Part shown: one piece after another, positions 46,705-56,246 of the stretch
How positions within the stretch are numbered: the stretch's first letter is position 1
Layout: each line of letters opens with the position of its first letter
Assembly (NCBI GenBank): GCA_900316625.1
Contig: ONDO01000005.1
Coordinates: forward strand, 35,692 to 99,691
Length of the DNA stretch: 64,000 nt
Reading direction: 5' to 3'
Source: an uncultured Lachnospiraceae bacterium
Lineage (GTDB): Bacteria > Bacillota > Clostridia > Lachnospirales > Lachnospiraceae
Notes under the pieces: generated by a model
What the model saw: the letters and a program-made list of their open reading frames with translations, nothing else
Told to the model about the DNA's origin: nothing
Databases searched by the model: none
Program-made: the position numbers and the translations under genes

Positions 46705-48591
46705 TCAGTGATCTAAGTACTTACCGGATTTTAAATATACGAGTAAGACTGATATATCACTAGGAGAAACTCCAGATATACGAGAAGCCTGCCCTACAGT
46801 TTGAGGCCTATGAGTGGATAACTTTTGTCTAGCTTCTATTCGAAGAGAAGGAACTAATTCATAATCCAGATTCTCAGGTATCTTCTTATCTTCAATTCTG
46901 TGAAACTCTTCTACCTGTTTGGATTCACGTTCAATATATCCCTCATATTTAAGACCAATATTCACTTGTTCTCTTACTTCAAGAGGAAGTTCAGGAGCAG
47001 TATCATCCAGACTTGCAACAAGATCATAATTTAATTCAGGTCGACAAACTAAATCCTTAAAGGTTACACCCTTCTTTAATTCCGTAGAGTTATTTTTGAG
47101 AAGGAAGTTCTGTACCCTTTCATTTGCTCCAAAATTTATCTTTCGAACACGAGCCATCTCATCTTCGATCATCTTTTTCTTATCAAGAAGACGCTGATAT
47201 CTCTCTTCAGAAATCAAACCAACTTTATACCCAATAGGAGTTAGTCGCATATCAGCATTATCTTGTCGAAGTAATAATCTGAACTCTGCACGAGAAGTCA
47301 TCATGCGATAAGGTTCAGGTGTTTCTTTCGTAACAAGATCATCAATAAGTACACCAATATAACCCTGGTCTCTTCCAATAACGATTTGCTCTTTTCCAAG
47401 AATTTCCTGAGCTGCATTAATACCGGCAATAAGACCCTGAGCCGCAGCTTCTTCATAACCTGAAGAACCGTTGAACTGTCCACCACTGAAGAGCCCCTTA
47501 ATTTTCTTAAATTCAAGTGTCGGCTTTAACTGGTTTGGTTCTAAGCAATCATACTCAATGGCATAAGCATTACGAACAATCTGTGCATGCTCTAATCCTT
47601 CGACGGAATGATACATCTCATACTGAACATACTCTGGCATTGAAGAAGACATACCATCTATGTACATTTCGTTCGTAGAAAGTCCTTCAGGTTCAATAAA
47701 TACCTGATGTCTGTCTTTATCGCCAAATTTTACCACTTTGTCTTCTATAGAGGGGCAATATCTTGGACCAACGCCTTTAATAACACCACCATAGATAGGA
47801 GACTCATCCAGATGACTTCTTAAGATCTCATGTGTCTTCTCATTGGTATAAGTAAGATAACAGAGAACCTGTTTCTTCTGAATACTGTCACGATCCGTTG
47901 TAAAAGAAAAAGGAACAATAGGATCATCCCCATACTGAGGAACCATCTTGGAATAATCAATTGTTTTACCATCAATACGGGCAGGTGTTCCTGTTTTGAA
48001 GCGACGTAAACGAATTCCATTCTCTGTTAAAGAATCAGAGAGATTATTCGCAGCCTTCAATCCATTAGGACCTGTATACTCAATTACGTTACCATAGAGG
48101 CAGCGAGACTTGAGATAAACACCGGTACATAGAACAACTGCAGAACAATGATAGCTGGCACCAGAATATGTATTAACGCCAACAACTACACCATCTTCAA
48201 CAATAAGGCTAGAAACTTCCGCTTGACGAAGCGTCAAGCCTTCTGTTTCTTGCAGAGTTCTTCTCATTTCCGTCTGGTATGCCAGTTTATCCGCCTGGGC
48301 ACGAAGAGAATGAACTGCAGGTCCCTTTGATACATTTAACATCTTCGACTGAATAAAGGTCTTATCAATGTTAATACCCATCTGACCGCCAAGCGCATCG
48401 ATTTCACGGACAAGATGCCCCTTGGAAGATCCACCAATATTCGGATTACAAGGCATCATGGCAACACTGTCCATACTTACAGTGAAGACTATTGTTTTTA
48501 AACCAAGTCGTGCACAAGCTAAAGCAGCTTCGCAACCTGCATGACCTGCACCAACAACGACCACATCGTATTTTTCATCAACATAGTTCAT
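46705..48591 (-). CDS. mnmG: tRNA uridine 5-carboxymethylaminomethyl modification enzyme MnmG
   Basis: The 628-residue FAD enzyme works with MnmE on U34 of split-box tRNAs. The FAD motif [16 protein letters not shown] is at the N-terminus, with [22 protein letters not shown] and the C-terminal [19 protein letters not shown]. It follows mnmE by 39 bases. Confidence 0.97.
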   Translation of the reverse strand: MNYVDEKYDVVVVGAGHAGCEAALACARLGLKTIVFTVSMDSVAMMPCNPNIGGSSKGHLVREIDALGGQMGINIDKTFIQSKMLNVSKGPAVHSLRAQADKLAYQTEMRRTLQETEGLTLRQAEVSSLIVEDGVVVGVNTYSGASYHCSAVVLCTGVYLKSRCLYGNVIEYTGPNGLKAANNLSDSLTENGIRLRRFKTGTPARIDGKTIDYSKMVPQYGDDPIVPFSFTTDRDSIQKKQVLCYLTYTNEKTHEILRSHLDESPIYGGVIKGVGPRYCPSIEDKVVKFGDKDRHQVFIEPEGLSTNEMYIDGMSSSMPEYVQYEMYHSVEGLEHAQIVRNAYAIEYDCLEPNQLKPTLEFKKIKGLFSGGQFNGSSGYEEAAAQGLIAGINAAQEILGKEQIVIGRDQGYIGVLIDDLVTKETPEPYRMMTSRAEFRLLLRQDNADMRLTPIGYKVGLISEERYQRLLDKKKMIEDEMARVRKINFGANERVQNFLLKNNSTELKKGVTFKDLVCRPELNYDLVASLDDTAPELPLEVREQVNIGLKYEGYIERESKQVEEFHRIEDKKIPENLDYELVPSLRIEARQKLSTHRPQTVGQASRISGVSPSDISVLLVYLKSGKYLDH

Positions 48592-48630
48592 AAAAGCACC
48601 ACAAGCTAACTAATTAAATCTATAATTTAT

Positions 48631-50004
48631 TTATTTACCCATACAGAAATCGGAGAAAATCTTATCTACAAGATCATCCTCAACTTCCTCACCAATAATA
48701 AGACCAAGATAACGATATGCATCCATCAGATCAGCAGCATAAAGATCTTCACTCATACCGAGTTCAATCGTCTTCACTACAAGAGAGAGAGAATTCATTG
48801 CCTGATCCAATTCATATTTCTGCCTTTGGTTTGTCACATAGATCTCATCCGGATCTGAAAGCGAACCATGGAAGAAGAGTTTTAGAATTTCCTCCTTCAA
48901 GAACTGAAAACCAGTCCCCTCTTTCGCAGACAGAGAGATCATTGCATCGAAACGCTCATTCATGGATTCTGCTTCGGAAACATAGACCGAATCCAAGTCT
49001 TCCTTATTTAGCAGACATATGCAGGGAACATCCGTCGGAAGAAGAGACAGAATTCGCTTATCCTCCTGGTCCATACCAGAAGACTTATCCATAACAAAAA
49101 GAATAAGGTCTGCAGAATGAAGTTCCTTCTCAGAACGTTCTACACCAATCTTTTCTACAATATCCTCTGTATCACGAATTCCAGCAGTATCAATAATAAT
49201 AAGTGGAATTCCTTCAAGAGTAATCTGCTCTTCTAAAATATCTCTGGTTGTTCCAGGAACCTGTGTCACAATTGCTTTTTCTTTTCCCGACAGGCGATTT
49301 AAGACGGAAGATTTTCCAACATTCGGTTTACCTACAATAACAGTACGTATTCCATTTTTAAGATACTCACCTTCAGAATAATGATGAAGGAGTCTCTCAA
49401 TATCTGAAGACCATTCCTTCTCTATCATATCTTTCAGTTTACTATCATATCCATCGAGATCATAATGTTCCGGATCATCAAGAGCCGCTTCAATAAAAGC
49501 TGTCTCATGAAGGATCTTTTCACGAAGAATCTTAATCTCATTAGAAAGGTGTCCGGACAACTGGGATAAAGAAACCTTTCTGGAAAGAGAAGACTTCGAA
49601 TGAATCAAATCCATAACAGATTCTGCTTCTGATAGATCCAGTCTTCCATTAAGAAAAGCTCTCTTCGTAAACTCACCAGGTTCAGCTGGTCTTGCACCGG
49701 AAGCAAAGACAAGATTCAAAACATCACGAAGTACCGTAATACCACCATGACAAGAAATCTCCACAACATCTTCTCTTGTATAAGTTTTAGGAGCAAGAAA
49801 AACAGAAACTAAAACTTCATCAATAATCTCTGACCCTGAACGAATATGTCCATAATGAACAGTATGAGAATCAACCAAAGTAAGATCTTTACCATCAAAT
49901 ATAGAATTTGCAATCACAAGGGCCTGGTCACCACTCAAACGAATAATGCCAATACCTGCTTCTGTCATTCCAGTAGAAATTGCAGCAATCGTATCTGTAT
50001 TCAT
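48631..50004 (-). CDS. mnmE: tRNA modification GTPase MnmE
   Basis: The 457-residue potassium-dependent GTPase has an N-terminal folate-binding domain (about 1-118), a helical domain with an inserted G domain (Walker A GKPNVGKSS, then DTAGIRDT and NKED), and the C-terminal cysteine motif CMGK, one residue away from the usual CIGK. Its own promoter lies at 50062-50089 behind the jag terminator. Confidence 0.97.
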   Translation of the reverse strand: MNTDTIAAISTGMTEAGIGIIRLSGDQALVIANSIFDGKDLTLVDSHTVHYGHIRSGSEIIDEVLVSVFLAPKTYTREDVVEISCHGGITVLRDVLNLVFASGARPAEPGEFTKRAFLNGRLDLSEAESVMDLIHSKSSLSRKVSLSQLSGHLSNEIKILREKILHETAFIEAALDDPEHYDLDGYDSKLKDMIEKEWSSDIERLLHHYSEGEYLKNGIRTVIVGKPNVGKSSVLNRLSGKEKAIVTQVPGTTRDILEEQITLEGIPLIIIDTAGIRDTEDIVEKIGVERSEKELHSADLILFVMDKSSGMDQEDKRILSLLPTDVPCICLLNKEDLDSVYVSEAESMNERFDAMISLSAKEGTGFQFLKEEILKLFFHGSLSDPDEIYVTNQRQKYELDQAMNSLSLVVKTIELGMSEDLYAADLMDAYRYLGLIIGEEVEDDLVDKIFSDFCMGK

Positions 50005-50061
50005 AATAACTGCCTTTCTAAACCAGTAATAAAACTTGAAGAGGATTTATAGTTACAATAG

Positions 50062-50089
50062 ATCATAATTCTCATTTTTCAATTCACAA
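50062..50089 (-). promoter_or_regulatory. mnmE promoter
   Basis: On the minus strand TTGTGA (50084-50089), 16 bases, TATGAT (50062-50067). Confidence 0.6.
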
Positions 50090-50115
50090 TAGATATGAAT
50101 TGGAAGAAAAGAATT

Positions 50116-50145
50116 AAAAAGGGAAGTGCCATAAAGGCACTCCCC
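50116..50145 (-). terminator. Terminator after jag
   Basis: On the minus strand GGGGAGTGCC and GGCACTTCCC form a stem around TTTAT, followed by TTTTT, 11 bases past the jag stop. Confidence 0.9.
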
Positions 50146-50155
50146 AACGAAGAAA

Positions 50156-50905
50156 TTATTTCAGTGTAACAACAACATGACGATAAGGTTCTTCACCTTC
50201 ACTATGTGTTACAACTTCAGGGTCTTCAGAAAGTGCAGAATGGATTACACGACGCTCATAAGGATTCATGCTCTCAAGAGCAACCGGACGTCTGGTCTTC
50301 TTAACCTTGTAAGCAACATTTCTAGCAAGATTAACAAGAGTATCTTCTCTGCGAGAACGGTAATCTTCTGTATCCATCTTGATACGAATATAAGAATCCG
50401 TCTTACGATTAACAGCAAGATTCGTAAGATACTGAACAGAATCAAGGGTCTGTCCTCTCTTACCGATGATGATCCCCATTTCAGGACCTTCAAGATCGAT
50501 ATTGAGAATTCCTTCCGCTTCATCGAATACGAAGCTTTCCTTGACTTCTAGATTCATATTCTCAAAAAGTCCATGTAAGAATTCACTTGCCGTATTCTTA
50601 GCAAGTTCAATATCTTCTTCAGAAATTTCCTTCTTGTGATGCACCTTCTTAGGAGCAGTCTCCTGAATTTCAGCACTGGGATAAATATCATTTTTCTCAG
50701 CAAGAGGAGCATCTTCCAGAACCTTTTCATCAGCGGATTTCACTCTGGCACGAATGACAGCATCCTTGCTTCCAAGACCAAGAAAACCTGTGCTTCCCTT
50801 TTCAATAACTTCATACTCAATATGGTCGCTGGTTACGCCAAGCATAACAGATGCCTGAGTCAAAGCATCTTCAACAGTCTGACCGGTGTAATTCTGAAAT
50901 TCCAT
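50156..50905 (-). CDS. jag: RNA-binding protein Jag/KhpB
   Basis: The 249-residue protein has an N-terminal Jag-N domain (about 1-55, YTGQTVEDALTQASVMLGV), a disordered acidic linker, a KH domain (about 120-180 with the GxxG loop IGKRGQTLD) and an R3H domain (about 190-249). It binds RNA with KhpA and affects cell division and wall synthesis. It lies 12 bases after yidC. Confidence 0.95.
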   Translation of the reverse strand: MEFQNYTGQTVEDALTQASVMLGVTSDHIEYEVIEKGSTGFLGLGSKDAVIRARVKSADEKVLEDAPLAEKNDIYPSAEIQETAPKKVHHKKEISEEDIELAKNTASEFLHGLFENMNLEVKESFVFDEAEGILNIDLEGPEMGIIIGKRGQTLDSVQYLTNLAVNRKTDSYIRIKMDTEDYRSRREDTLVNLARNVAYKVKKTRRPVALESMNPYERRVIHSALSEDPEVVTHSEGEEPYRHVVVTLK

Positions 50906-50917
50906 GACACAACCCCC

Positions 50918-51970
50918 TTATTTATTTTTATTGTTATTATTAAAATCGTTTACAAGATTTGCCTTTGATGCGAGAGAACCCTTACGGGCATTCTTTCTCA
51001 TATCATTTGCTTTCTCAAGACTATCAACAGAATCATTGACATAATTTGCCTTATCGGAAAGCTTATTCTTAGTACTCATATTAGCAGCATTATAAATCTG
51101 TGCTCTTCTGATACCACGCTTTTCGGCCTTCTTTGCAGCCTTTTCTTTATTAGCCTCAATAAGGTCAGCAAGATCAATCTTTTCAAAATGCTTATTCAGG
51201 ATTACCTGCTGAACAGTTCGAACAACTGCACCGATAATCCAGTAGAAAGAAAGACCAACAGGTACTGTAAAAGCAATGAAACCAGACATCAGAGGCATCA
51301 TAAGATTCATAGTACGCATTTGAGCCATCGTCGGATCGTTAGGATCGGTATTTGTCTGAGCTACCTTCATGTTAATAACCTGAGACAGATAAGAAAATAC
51401 CGGGAAAAGAAGAGCAACAATAACAACACCAATATTGGAATGAAGATTGCTCTTGATCAGTGCCCAGGGATTATCCTGAATGGTCAGGTTAAAGAGACGG
51501 TAAGCATCATCGGATGCATTAATGAAATCCGAGATGTTATAAAAAACACGATAGAGTGCAAACAGAATCGGCATCTGGATGAAAAGCTGAAGACAGGATC
51601 CCATCATGGAAATACCGTACTTATCATAAACAGCCTGGGTCTCTTCCTGCATTGCTACCATAGAAGCCTGATCTTTTCTGTTCTGATACTTCTCGCGGAT
51701 CTTAGAAATCTCCGGCTGCATCTTCTTTGAAAGAATCGAGAACTTCTGCTGTCGATAGGTCAGAGGCAAAAGACACATATAGATCAATATGGTAAGAATA
51801 GTGATTGCAACAGCAACACTGCCTTTCTCAGGAAAAGGGAGTACATTCGTAAGAAAATAGAAAATTTTATTCAATACCCATCCTAAGAAAATAACGATGG
51901 GCCAAAGAATCTTTCCGTATTTCTCGTATCCAACGGCCTGAGAGGAGGATGTTAAAAATAACTTATTCAA
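50918..51970 (-). CDS. yidC: Membrane protein insertase YidC
   Basis: The 350-residue protein inserts membrane proteins with or without SecYEG. It has five hydrophobic segments: about 18-38, 52-74 and three in the second half. The conserved PLTYRQQKFSILSKKMQPEI coiled hairpin and the groove Arg are present. The basic C-terminal tail (about 270-350, AKKAEKRGIRRAQIYN) is long, as in Gram-positive forms that bind ribosomes. No lipobox is seen; most Gram-positive YidC proteins are lipoproteins. Confidence 0.95.
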   Translation of the reverse strand: MNKLFLTSSSQAVGYEKYGKILWPIVIFLGWVLNKIFYFLTNVLPFPEKGSVAVAITILTILIYMCLLPLTYRQQKFSILSKKMQPEISKIREKYQNRKDQASMVAMQEETQAVYDKYGISMMGSCLQLFIQMPILFALYRVFYNISDFINASDDAYRLFNLTIQDNPWALIKSNLHSNIGVVIVALLFPVFSYLSQVINMKVAQTNTDPNDPTMAQMRTMNLMMPLMSGFIAFTVPVGLSFYWIIGAVVRTVQQVILNKHFEKIDLADLIEANKEKAAKKAEKRGIRRAQIYNAANMSTKNKLSDKANYVNDSVDSLEKANDMRKNARKGSLASKANLVNDFNNNNKNK

Positions 51971-51985
51971 TTGTAACCTCCAAAA

Positions 51986-52198
51986 TTAAGGGACAGGATC
52001 ATAACCACCATGAGAAAAAGGATTACACCGAATAATTCTCCAGGCAGCAAGAGCACTTCCCTTCAAAGCTCCATGTTTTTGAATAGCCTCTAATCCGTAA
52101 CACGAACAAGTCGGGTAGTAAGGACACTTTGTAGTTTTCAGAGGGGAGATGTATTTTTGATAAAGTCTGATTAGAAATATTAAAAATCTTTTCAGCAT
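51986..52198 (-). CDS. yidD: Membrane protein insertion efficiency factor YidD
   Basis: The 70-residue protein reads [47 protein letters not shown], the typical YidD sequence with its conserved Cys residues and an amphipathic N-terminus. It lies between rnpA and yidC in the usual order, 16 bases after rnpA. Confidence 0.96.
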   Translation of the reverse strand: MLKRFLIFLIRLYQKYISPLKTTKCPYYPTCSCYGLEAIQKHGALKGSALAAWRIIRCNPFSHGGYDPVP

Positions 52199-52214
52199 AA
52201 ACCCTCACATTCTA

Positions 52215-52559
52215 CTAAATCTCTTCACGGATCAGATTGTGAAGACCTGCAAGCTTTAAAAGCGACTCATCAATTTGGTGATAAGTTGCATGAGCTGCTC
52301 TTTTTCTTACAACGACTACAAGATCCCACCCAATATGGAATCTCTCTTCAGATAGTCTGTAACTTTCTCGGATCAGTCTCGTCAAATGATGTCGTACTAC
52401 ACTGTTTCCTATTTTTTTGCTTACAGAAATTCCAAGACGATTTTCATTAAGACCATTTGGTCTTACATACATCACCAGGTATGAATCTGCCTTTGAGTCC
52501 CCATAGTTATAAACGATATGAAAATCTTTATTTTTTTTTAGAGATTCACTGAATTTCAT
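52215..52559 (-). CDS. rnpA: Ribonuclease P protein component
   Basis: The 114-residue basic protein assists the RNase P RNA in maturing tRNA 5' ends. The conserved LGISVSKKIGNSVVRHHLTRLIRES is the RNR motif region of the family. It follows rpmH with a hairpin terminator between, which would lower its expression relative to L34. Confidence 0.96.
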   Translation of the reverse strand: MKFSESLKKNKDFHIVYNYGDSKADSYLVMYVRPNGLNENRLGISVSKKIGNSVVRHHLTRLIRESYRLSEERFHIGWDLVVVVRKRAAHATYHQIDESLLKLAGLHNLIREEI

Positions 52560-52584
52560 AATGCCTCAAAAAATAGAACTAAAT

Positions 52585-52616
52585 AGAAGAAAAGACCACA
52601 AAATGTTTTTGTGGCC
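52585..52616 (-). terminator. Attenuator between rpmH and rnpA
   Basis: On the minus strand GGCCACAAAA and TTTTGTGGTC form a 10-base-pair stem (one G-U) followed by TTTTCTTCT. Confidence 0.8.
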
Positions 52617-52640
52617 GTTCAGATTAACATTATCATATGA

Positions 52641-52775
52641 TTAGACTGTTAAACTCTTTCTTCCTTTTAATCTGCGAGCTGCAAGAACCTTGCGTCCACC
52701 TGCGGTGCTCATTCTGGAACGAAAACCGTGAACCTTGGATCTCTGGCGTCTCTTAGGCTGATATGTCATCTTCAT
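52641..52775 (-). CDS. rpmH: 50S ribosomal protein L34
   Basis: This 44-residue protein reads [20 protein letters not shown] and ends GRKSLTV, an almost perfect L34. A strong AAAGGAGGTGG site precedes the ATG. It is the usual left marker of oriC in bacteria. Its promoter is at 52818-52845. Confidence 0.98.
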   Translation of the reverse strand: MKMTYQPKRRQRSKVHGFRSRMSTAGGRKVLAARRLKGRKSLTV

Positions 52776-53247
52776 AAGGATTCCACCTCCTTTTCTAATC
52801 AAAAAACATCAAAACTAATTATATCAGAGGACTAAGTAAAGTCAATTAAAATCTTTGTAAAGTATGATAAATTAAGGCTTTACACAAAGTTATCAACACT
52901 TTTTACACATTATCCACGTTAATAACAATGAGTATATTTATCAACACAAATATTAACACTGTGGATAAATAGCTGCTTACTAGCTGTGGAAAAAATGGCA
53001 TAAGCTCTTATATGCCCTGTATTTAGCCATTTAAAGCCATCTTGATAAAAATAGAGAATATGTAGAAAAAACTCCTCTAAAAGCCCCCTTCGGTTGATAT
53101 TTGAACCATTTTAGGGTAATATAAAAACTAGTGAAATTTCGTATTTTGGGGCATTCTAAATAATTTTTGAATGAGTTTCTTCCTATTATATATGCACAAA
53201 GGATTAGACTATATAATTTCAATTTCGATATCTAATGGAGTAATAAA
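52776..53247. other. oriC, part upstream of dnaA
   Basis: The 472-base, AT-rich gap between rpmH and the divergent dnaA holds DnaA boxes. A perfect TTATCCACA lies on the minus strand at 52960-52968. One-mismatch boxes are TTATCAACA at 52890-52898 and 52938-52946, TTATCCACG at 52910-52918, and TGTGGAAAA at 52985-52993. A dnaA -10 TATAAT is at 53212-53217. The stretch 53020-53200 has no further clear boxes. A complex inverted repeat (GGCATA/TATGCC) is at 52997-53018. Confidence 0.88.
52818..52845 (-). promoter_or_regulatory. rpmH promoter
   Basis: On the minus strand TTGACT (52840-52845), 16 bases, TATAAT (52818-52823). Confidence 0.75.
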
Positions 53248-54582
53248 ATGGAAATAGTTCAGGAAAAGTGGGATGACATCCTTTCCACAATGAAAACAGA
53301 ATATGATTTATCGGATGTTTCCTATAAGACCTGGGTAGAACCTCTTCATATATATAAGATTGAAGGAGACACAATCTACATTCTTCCAAAAGATGATGCA
53401 CAGCCTTTTACAATCAACTATATCAAGAAGAAATATGAGGATCTTCTGAAAGTAACAATTGCAGATTTTACTGGAAAAGAATATAACCTTGAATTCATTC
53501 TTCCAAAATCTGTTGAAACAGAAGTTCAGACTCCGGTAGCTCGTAACTCTGGTTTAAATCCGAAATATACTTTTGATAGTTTTGTCGTTGGTAACAATAA
53601 CAAGTTTGCACAGAATGCAGCACTTGCTGTAGCTGAAACACCTGGTGAAGCATACAATCCGCTCTACATCTATGGTGGACCCGGACTTGGAAAAACCCAT
53701 CTGATGCATGCGATTGGTAATTACATTCTTACAGAGAATCCTGATAAGAAAGTCTTATATGTTACCAGTGAAGAATTCCTAAATGAAGTCATTGAATCTC
53801 TTCGTAGTACAAACAATGCTACTGCAATGACAAAATTCAGAAATAAGTACAGAGCTGTCGATGTTCTTATGATCGATGATATCCAGTTTATTATCGGTAA
53901 GGAATCAACTCAGGAAGAATTTTTCCATACTTTTAATACACTTCATTCTGCCGGAAAACAGATTATCCTCACATCCGATCGTCCTCCAAAGGAAATGAAA
54001 ACCTTGGAAGACAGAATCCGTTCCAGATTCGAATGGGGACTGATGGCGGATATTGGTTATCCGGATTATGAAACTAGAATGGCAATTATCCGTAATAAAG
54101 TTGATACAGAACATATCAATCTATCCACAGAAATTCTTCAGTATATCGGTGAGAATATCAAATCCAATATTCGTGAAATTGAAGGTGCTCTGAATAAGTT
54201 ATCTGCTTTGGCACGTCTGGAGAATAAAGAAATTACCATTGATGTAGCTGTCGAAGAATTACAGAATATCATCTCTCCGGATAAACCAAAAGAAATCACA
54301 CCTCAGCTTATTGTTGAAGTCGTTGCTGAGCATTATCAGATTTCAATGGACCAGATGACTGGAAAGAATCGTTCCAATGCGATTGCTAAACCTAGACAGA
54401 TTGCAATGTATCTCTGCAAGCAGATGACAGATTATCCACTGGATGCGATTGGAGCTCTTCTCGGAGGCCGTGATCACTCTACTATCATCCATGGTGCAAA
54501 CAAGATTGCAGATGAGATTGCAAAGGATTCTGTTCTTCAGGCACAGATTGATACAATTACAAAGAAGATCAATCCAAACTAA
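53248..54582 (+). CDS. dnaA: Chromosomal replication initiator DnaA
   Basis: The 444-residue initiator has the N-terminal DnaB/SirA-contact domain (about 1-80), a short linker, the AAA+ domain (about 105-320; Walker A GGPGLGKTH, Walker B LMIDDIQF, sensor region RFEWGLMADI) and the C-terminal DnaA-box binding helix-turn-helix (about 350-444, with LLGGRDHSTIIHGANKI). No domain is missing. GGAG lies about 8 bases before the ATG. Confidence 0.98.
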   Translation: MEIVQEKWDDILSTMKTEYDLSDVSYKTWVEPLHIYKIEGDTIYILPKDDAQPFTINYIKKKYEDLLKVTIADFTGKEYNLEFILPKSVETEVQTPVARNSGLNPKYTFDSFVVGNNNKFAQNAALAVAETPGEAYNPLYIYGGPGLGKTHLMHAIGNYILTENPDKKVLYVTSEEFLNEVIESLRSTNNATAMTKFRNKYRAVDVLMIDDIQFIIGKESTQEEFFHTFNTLHSAGKQIILTSDRPPKEMKTLEDRIRSRFEWGLMADIGYPDYETRMAIIRNKVDTEHINLSTEILQYIGENIKSNIREIEGALNKLSALARLENKEITIDVAVEELQNIISPDKPKEITPQLIVEVVAEHYQISMDQMTGKNRSNAIAKPRQIAMYLCKQMTDYPLDAIGALLGGRDHSTIIHGANKIADEIAKDSVLQAQIDTITKKINPN

Positions 54583-54900
54583 GATATAGCTTTACCTTTG
54601 AATTGTGAATAAGCTGGGTAATTATCTTGATCAGCCTGTGAAAAGAATGTAGAAGAATTGTTTAAAGTGTGTGAATTAACGTGAAAGCTTTACATTTACG
54701 AAGAAAACATCTCTTCAATATACACACATTATCAAGATAAAAATCACGGATTCCTAACAGTTCAATCAGATTTAACAAATTACGAAAACCTTGTAATAGC
54801 AACACTTACGAGACTTCTTAACATATGAACAGTCTATAATAATAGTACTTATAATAATTAATATATTTATTCTTACCTGAACCGGGCGAAAGGAGACCTC
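54583..54900. other. dnaA-dnaN intergenic region, probable second part of oriC
   Basis: These 318 AT-rich bases hold no gene. Weak DnaA-like boxes are TGTGAATAA (54604-54612, one mismatch), TTATCTTGA (about 54622) and TTATCAAGA (54729-54737). A very AT-rich stretch from about 54830 to 54875 (TATAATAATAG... to TTAATATATTTATTC) could be the unwinding element and also contains a dnaN -10 (TATAAT, 54835-54840). GGGCGAAAGGAG precedes dnaN. Confidence 0.55.
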
Positions 54901-56028
54901 ATGGAAATCGTTGTCAGCAAAGCTGAACTGATGAAGGGTGTAAATGCAGTTTCAAAAGCTATTCCAACCAGAACAACTGCTCCCATCCTTGAATGCATTA
55001 AAATTGACGCATCTACAAATGAAATTCATCTGACTGCTAACGATACTCAGCTTGGTATTGAGACTATCGTTGATGGAACAATTAATGAAAGAGGTATCAT
55101 TGCAATCCCTGCAAAGAACTTCGAACCGATCGTTCATAAGCTTCCGGATGGAGAAGTAACGATTACTACTAACGAGACCTATAAGACCATCATTAAGTGC
55201 GGTAAGGTTAAGTTTGATATCGAGGGACAGTCTGGTGAAGACTTCGCTCCTCTTCCGCTCGTTCCTAAGCAGAGCCCAATCACTATGTCTCAGTTCACAC
55301 TTCGTGAAGTTATTCGTCAGACCATCTTCTCCATCTCTGACAATGAAGAGCGTAAGATGATGACTGGTGAGCAGTTCAAGATTGAGAATAACCATCTGAA
55401 GGTGGTATCTCTGGATGGTCATAGAATCTCTATCAGAAATGTAGAGCTTAAGGATCAGAACCGCGATGAGGACATTGTTGTCTCCGGAAGAACTCTGAAT
55501 GAGGTATCGAAGATTATCGGTGGTGGTACCGAAGATATGGTGAATATCTATATCACCGAAGTTCCCAAGGAACGTAAGAATGAAGTCACCCAGCATATAT
55601 GCTTCGAGTTTGGAAAGACAAGGGTTGTTTCTTCCCTGCTTCCTGGTGAATACTTCAGTATTGATCATATGATTCCAAAGGAATATCAGACCAAGATTAA
55701 GCTGAACCGTAAGGAACTCTTAGAGTGTGTTGATCGTTCTCTTCTTCTCGTTAAGGAAGGAGACAAGAAGCCAATCATCATGAATATTACCGATGGCAAT
55801 GTCGAAATGATGATCAAGTCTGTTGCCGGTGCAATGGATGAAAACATCGATTGCGAAAAAGACGGCGTTGATATTAAGATTGCTTTCAATCCTAAGTTCT
55901 TCATTGATGCACTTCGTGCGATTGATGATGAGGATGTTGAGCTGTACTTTGTTAATTCTAAGAGTCCATGTTCCATTAAGGATGAAAAGGATTCTTATCT
56001 CTATATGATTCTTCCGGTGAACTTCTAA
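54901..56028 (+). CDS. dnaN: DNA polymerase III subunit beta (sliding clamp)
   Basis: The 375-residue protein has three clamp domains and ends in the conserved YMILPVNF, the hydrophobic pocket region. It starts MEIVVSKAELMKGVNAVSKAI. It holds the polymerase on DNA. A one-base overlap with the S4 gene follows (TAATG). Confidence 0.98.
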   Translation: MEIVVSKAELMKGVNAVSKAIPTRTTAPILECIKIDASTNEIHLTANDTQLGIETIVDGTINERGIIAIPAKNFEPIVHKLPDGEVTITTNETYKTIIKCGKVKFDIEGQSGEDFAPLPLVPKQSPITMSQFTLREVIRQTIFSISDNEERKMMTGEQFKIENNHLKVVSLDGHRISIRNVELKDQNRDEDIVVSGRTLNEVSKIIGGGTEDMVNIYITEVPKERKNEVTQHICFEFGKTRVVSSLLPGEYFSIDHMIPKEYQTKIKLNRKELLECVDRSLLLVKEGDKKPIIMNITDGNVEMMIKSVAGAMDENIDCEKDGVDIKIAFNPKFFIDALRAIDDEDVELYFVNSKSPCSIKDEKDSYLYMILPVNF

Positions 56029-56246
56029 TGGAAAATGTATTTATTCGCCAGGGTGAGGATTTTATTCGTCTTGGACAGGCAATGAAAAAAGCTGGTCTTG
56101 TAGGCAGTGGCGTGGATGCGAAGTTCCTTATTCAGGATGGCCTTGTTCAGGTAAACGGTGAAGTTGAAACCCGTCGTGGCAGAAAATTGGTTGATGGGGA
56201 TACATTTTCTTACGAGAATGAAACCTATCAGGTAAAATGTGAATGA
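56028..56246 (+). CDS. S4-domain RNA-binding protein YaaA/RlbA type
   Basis: The 72-residue protein is one S4 fold, with FIRLGQAMKKAGLVGSGVDAKFLIQDGLVQVNGEVETRRGRKL. It is the small protein always found between dnaN and recF in Firmicutes. It overlaps recF by 4 bases (ATGA). It binds RNA, but the target is unknown. Confidence 0.94.
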   Translation: MENVFIRQGEDFIRLGQAMKKAGLVGSGVDAKFLIQDGLVQVNGEVETRRGRKLVDGDTFSYENETYQVKCE

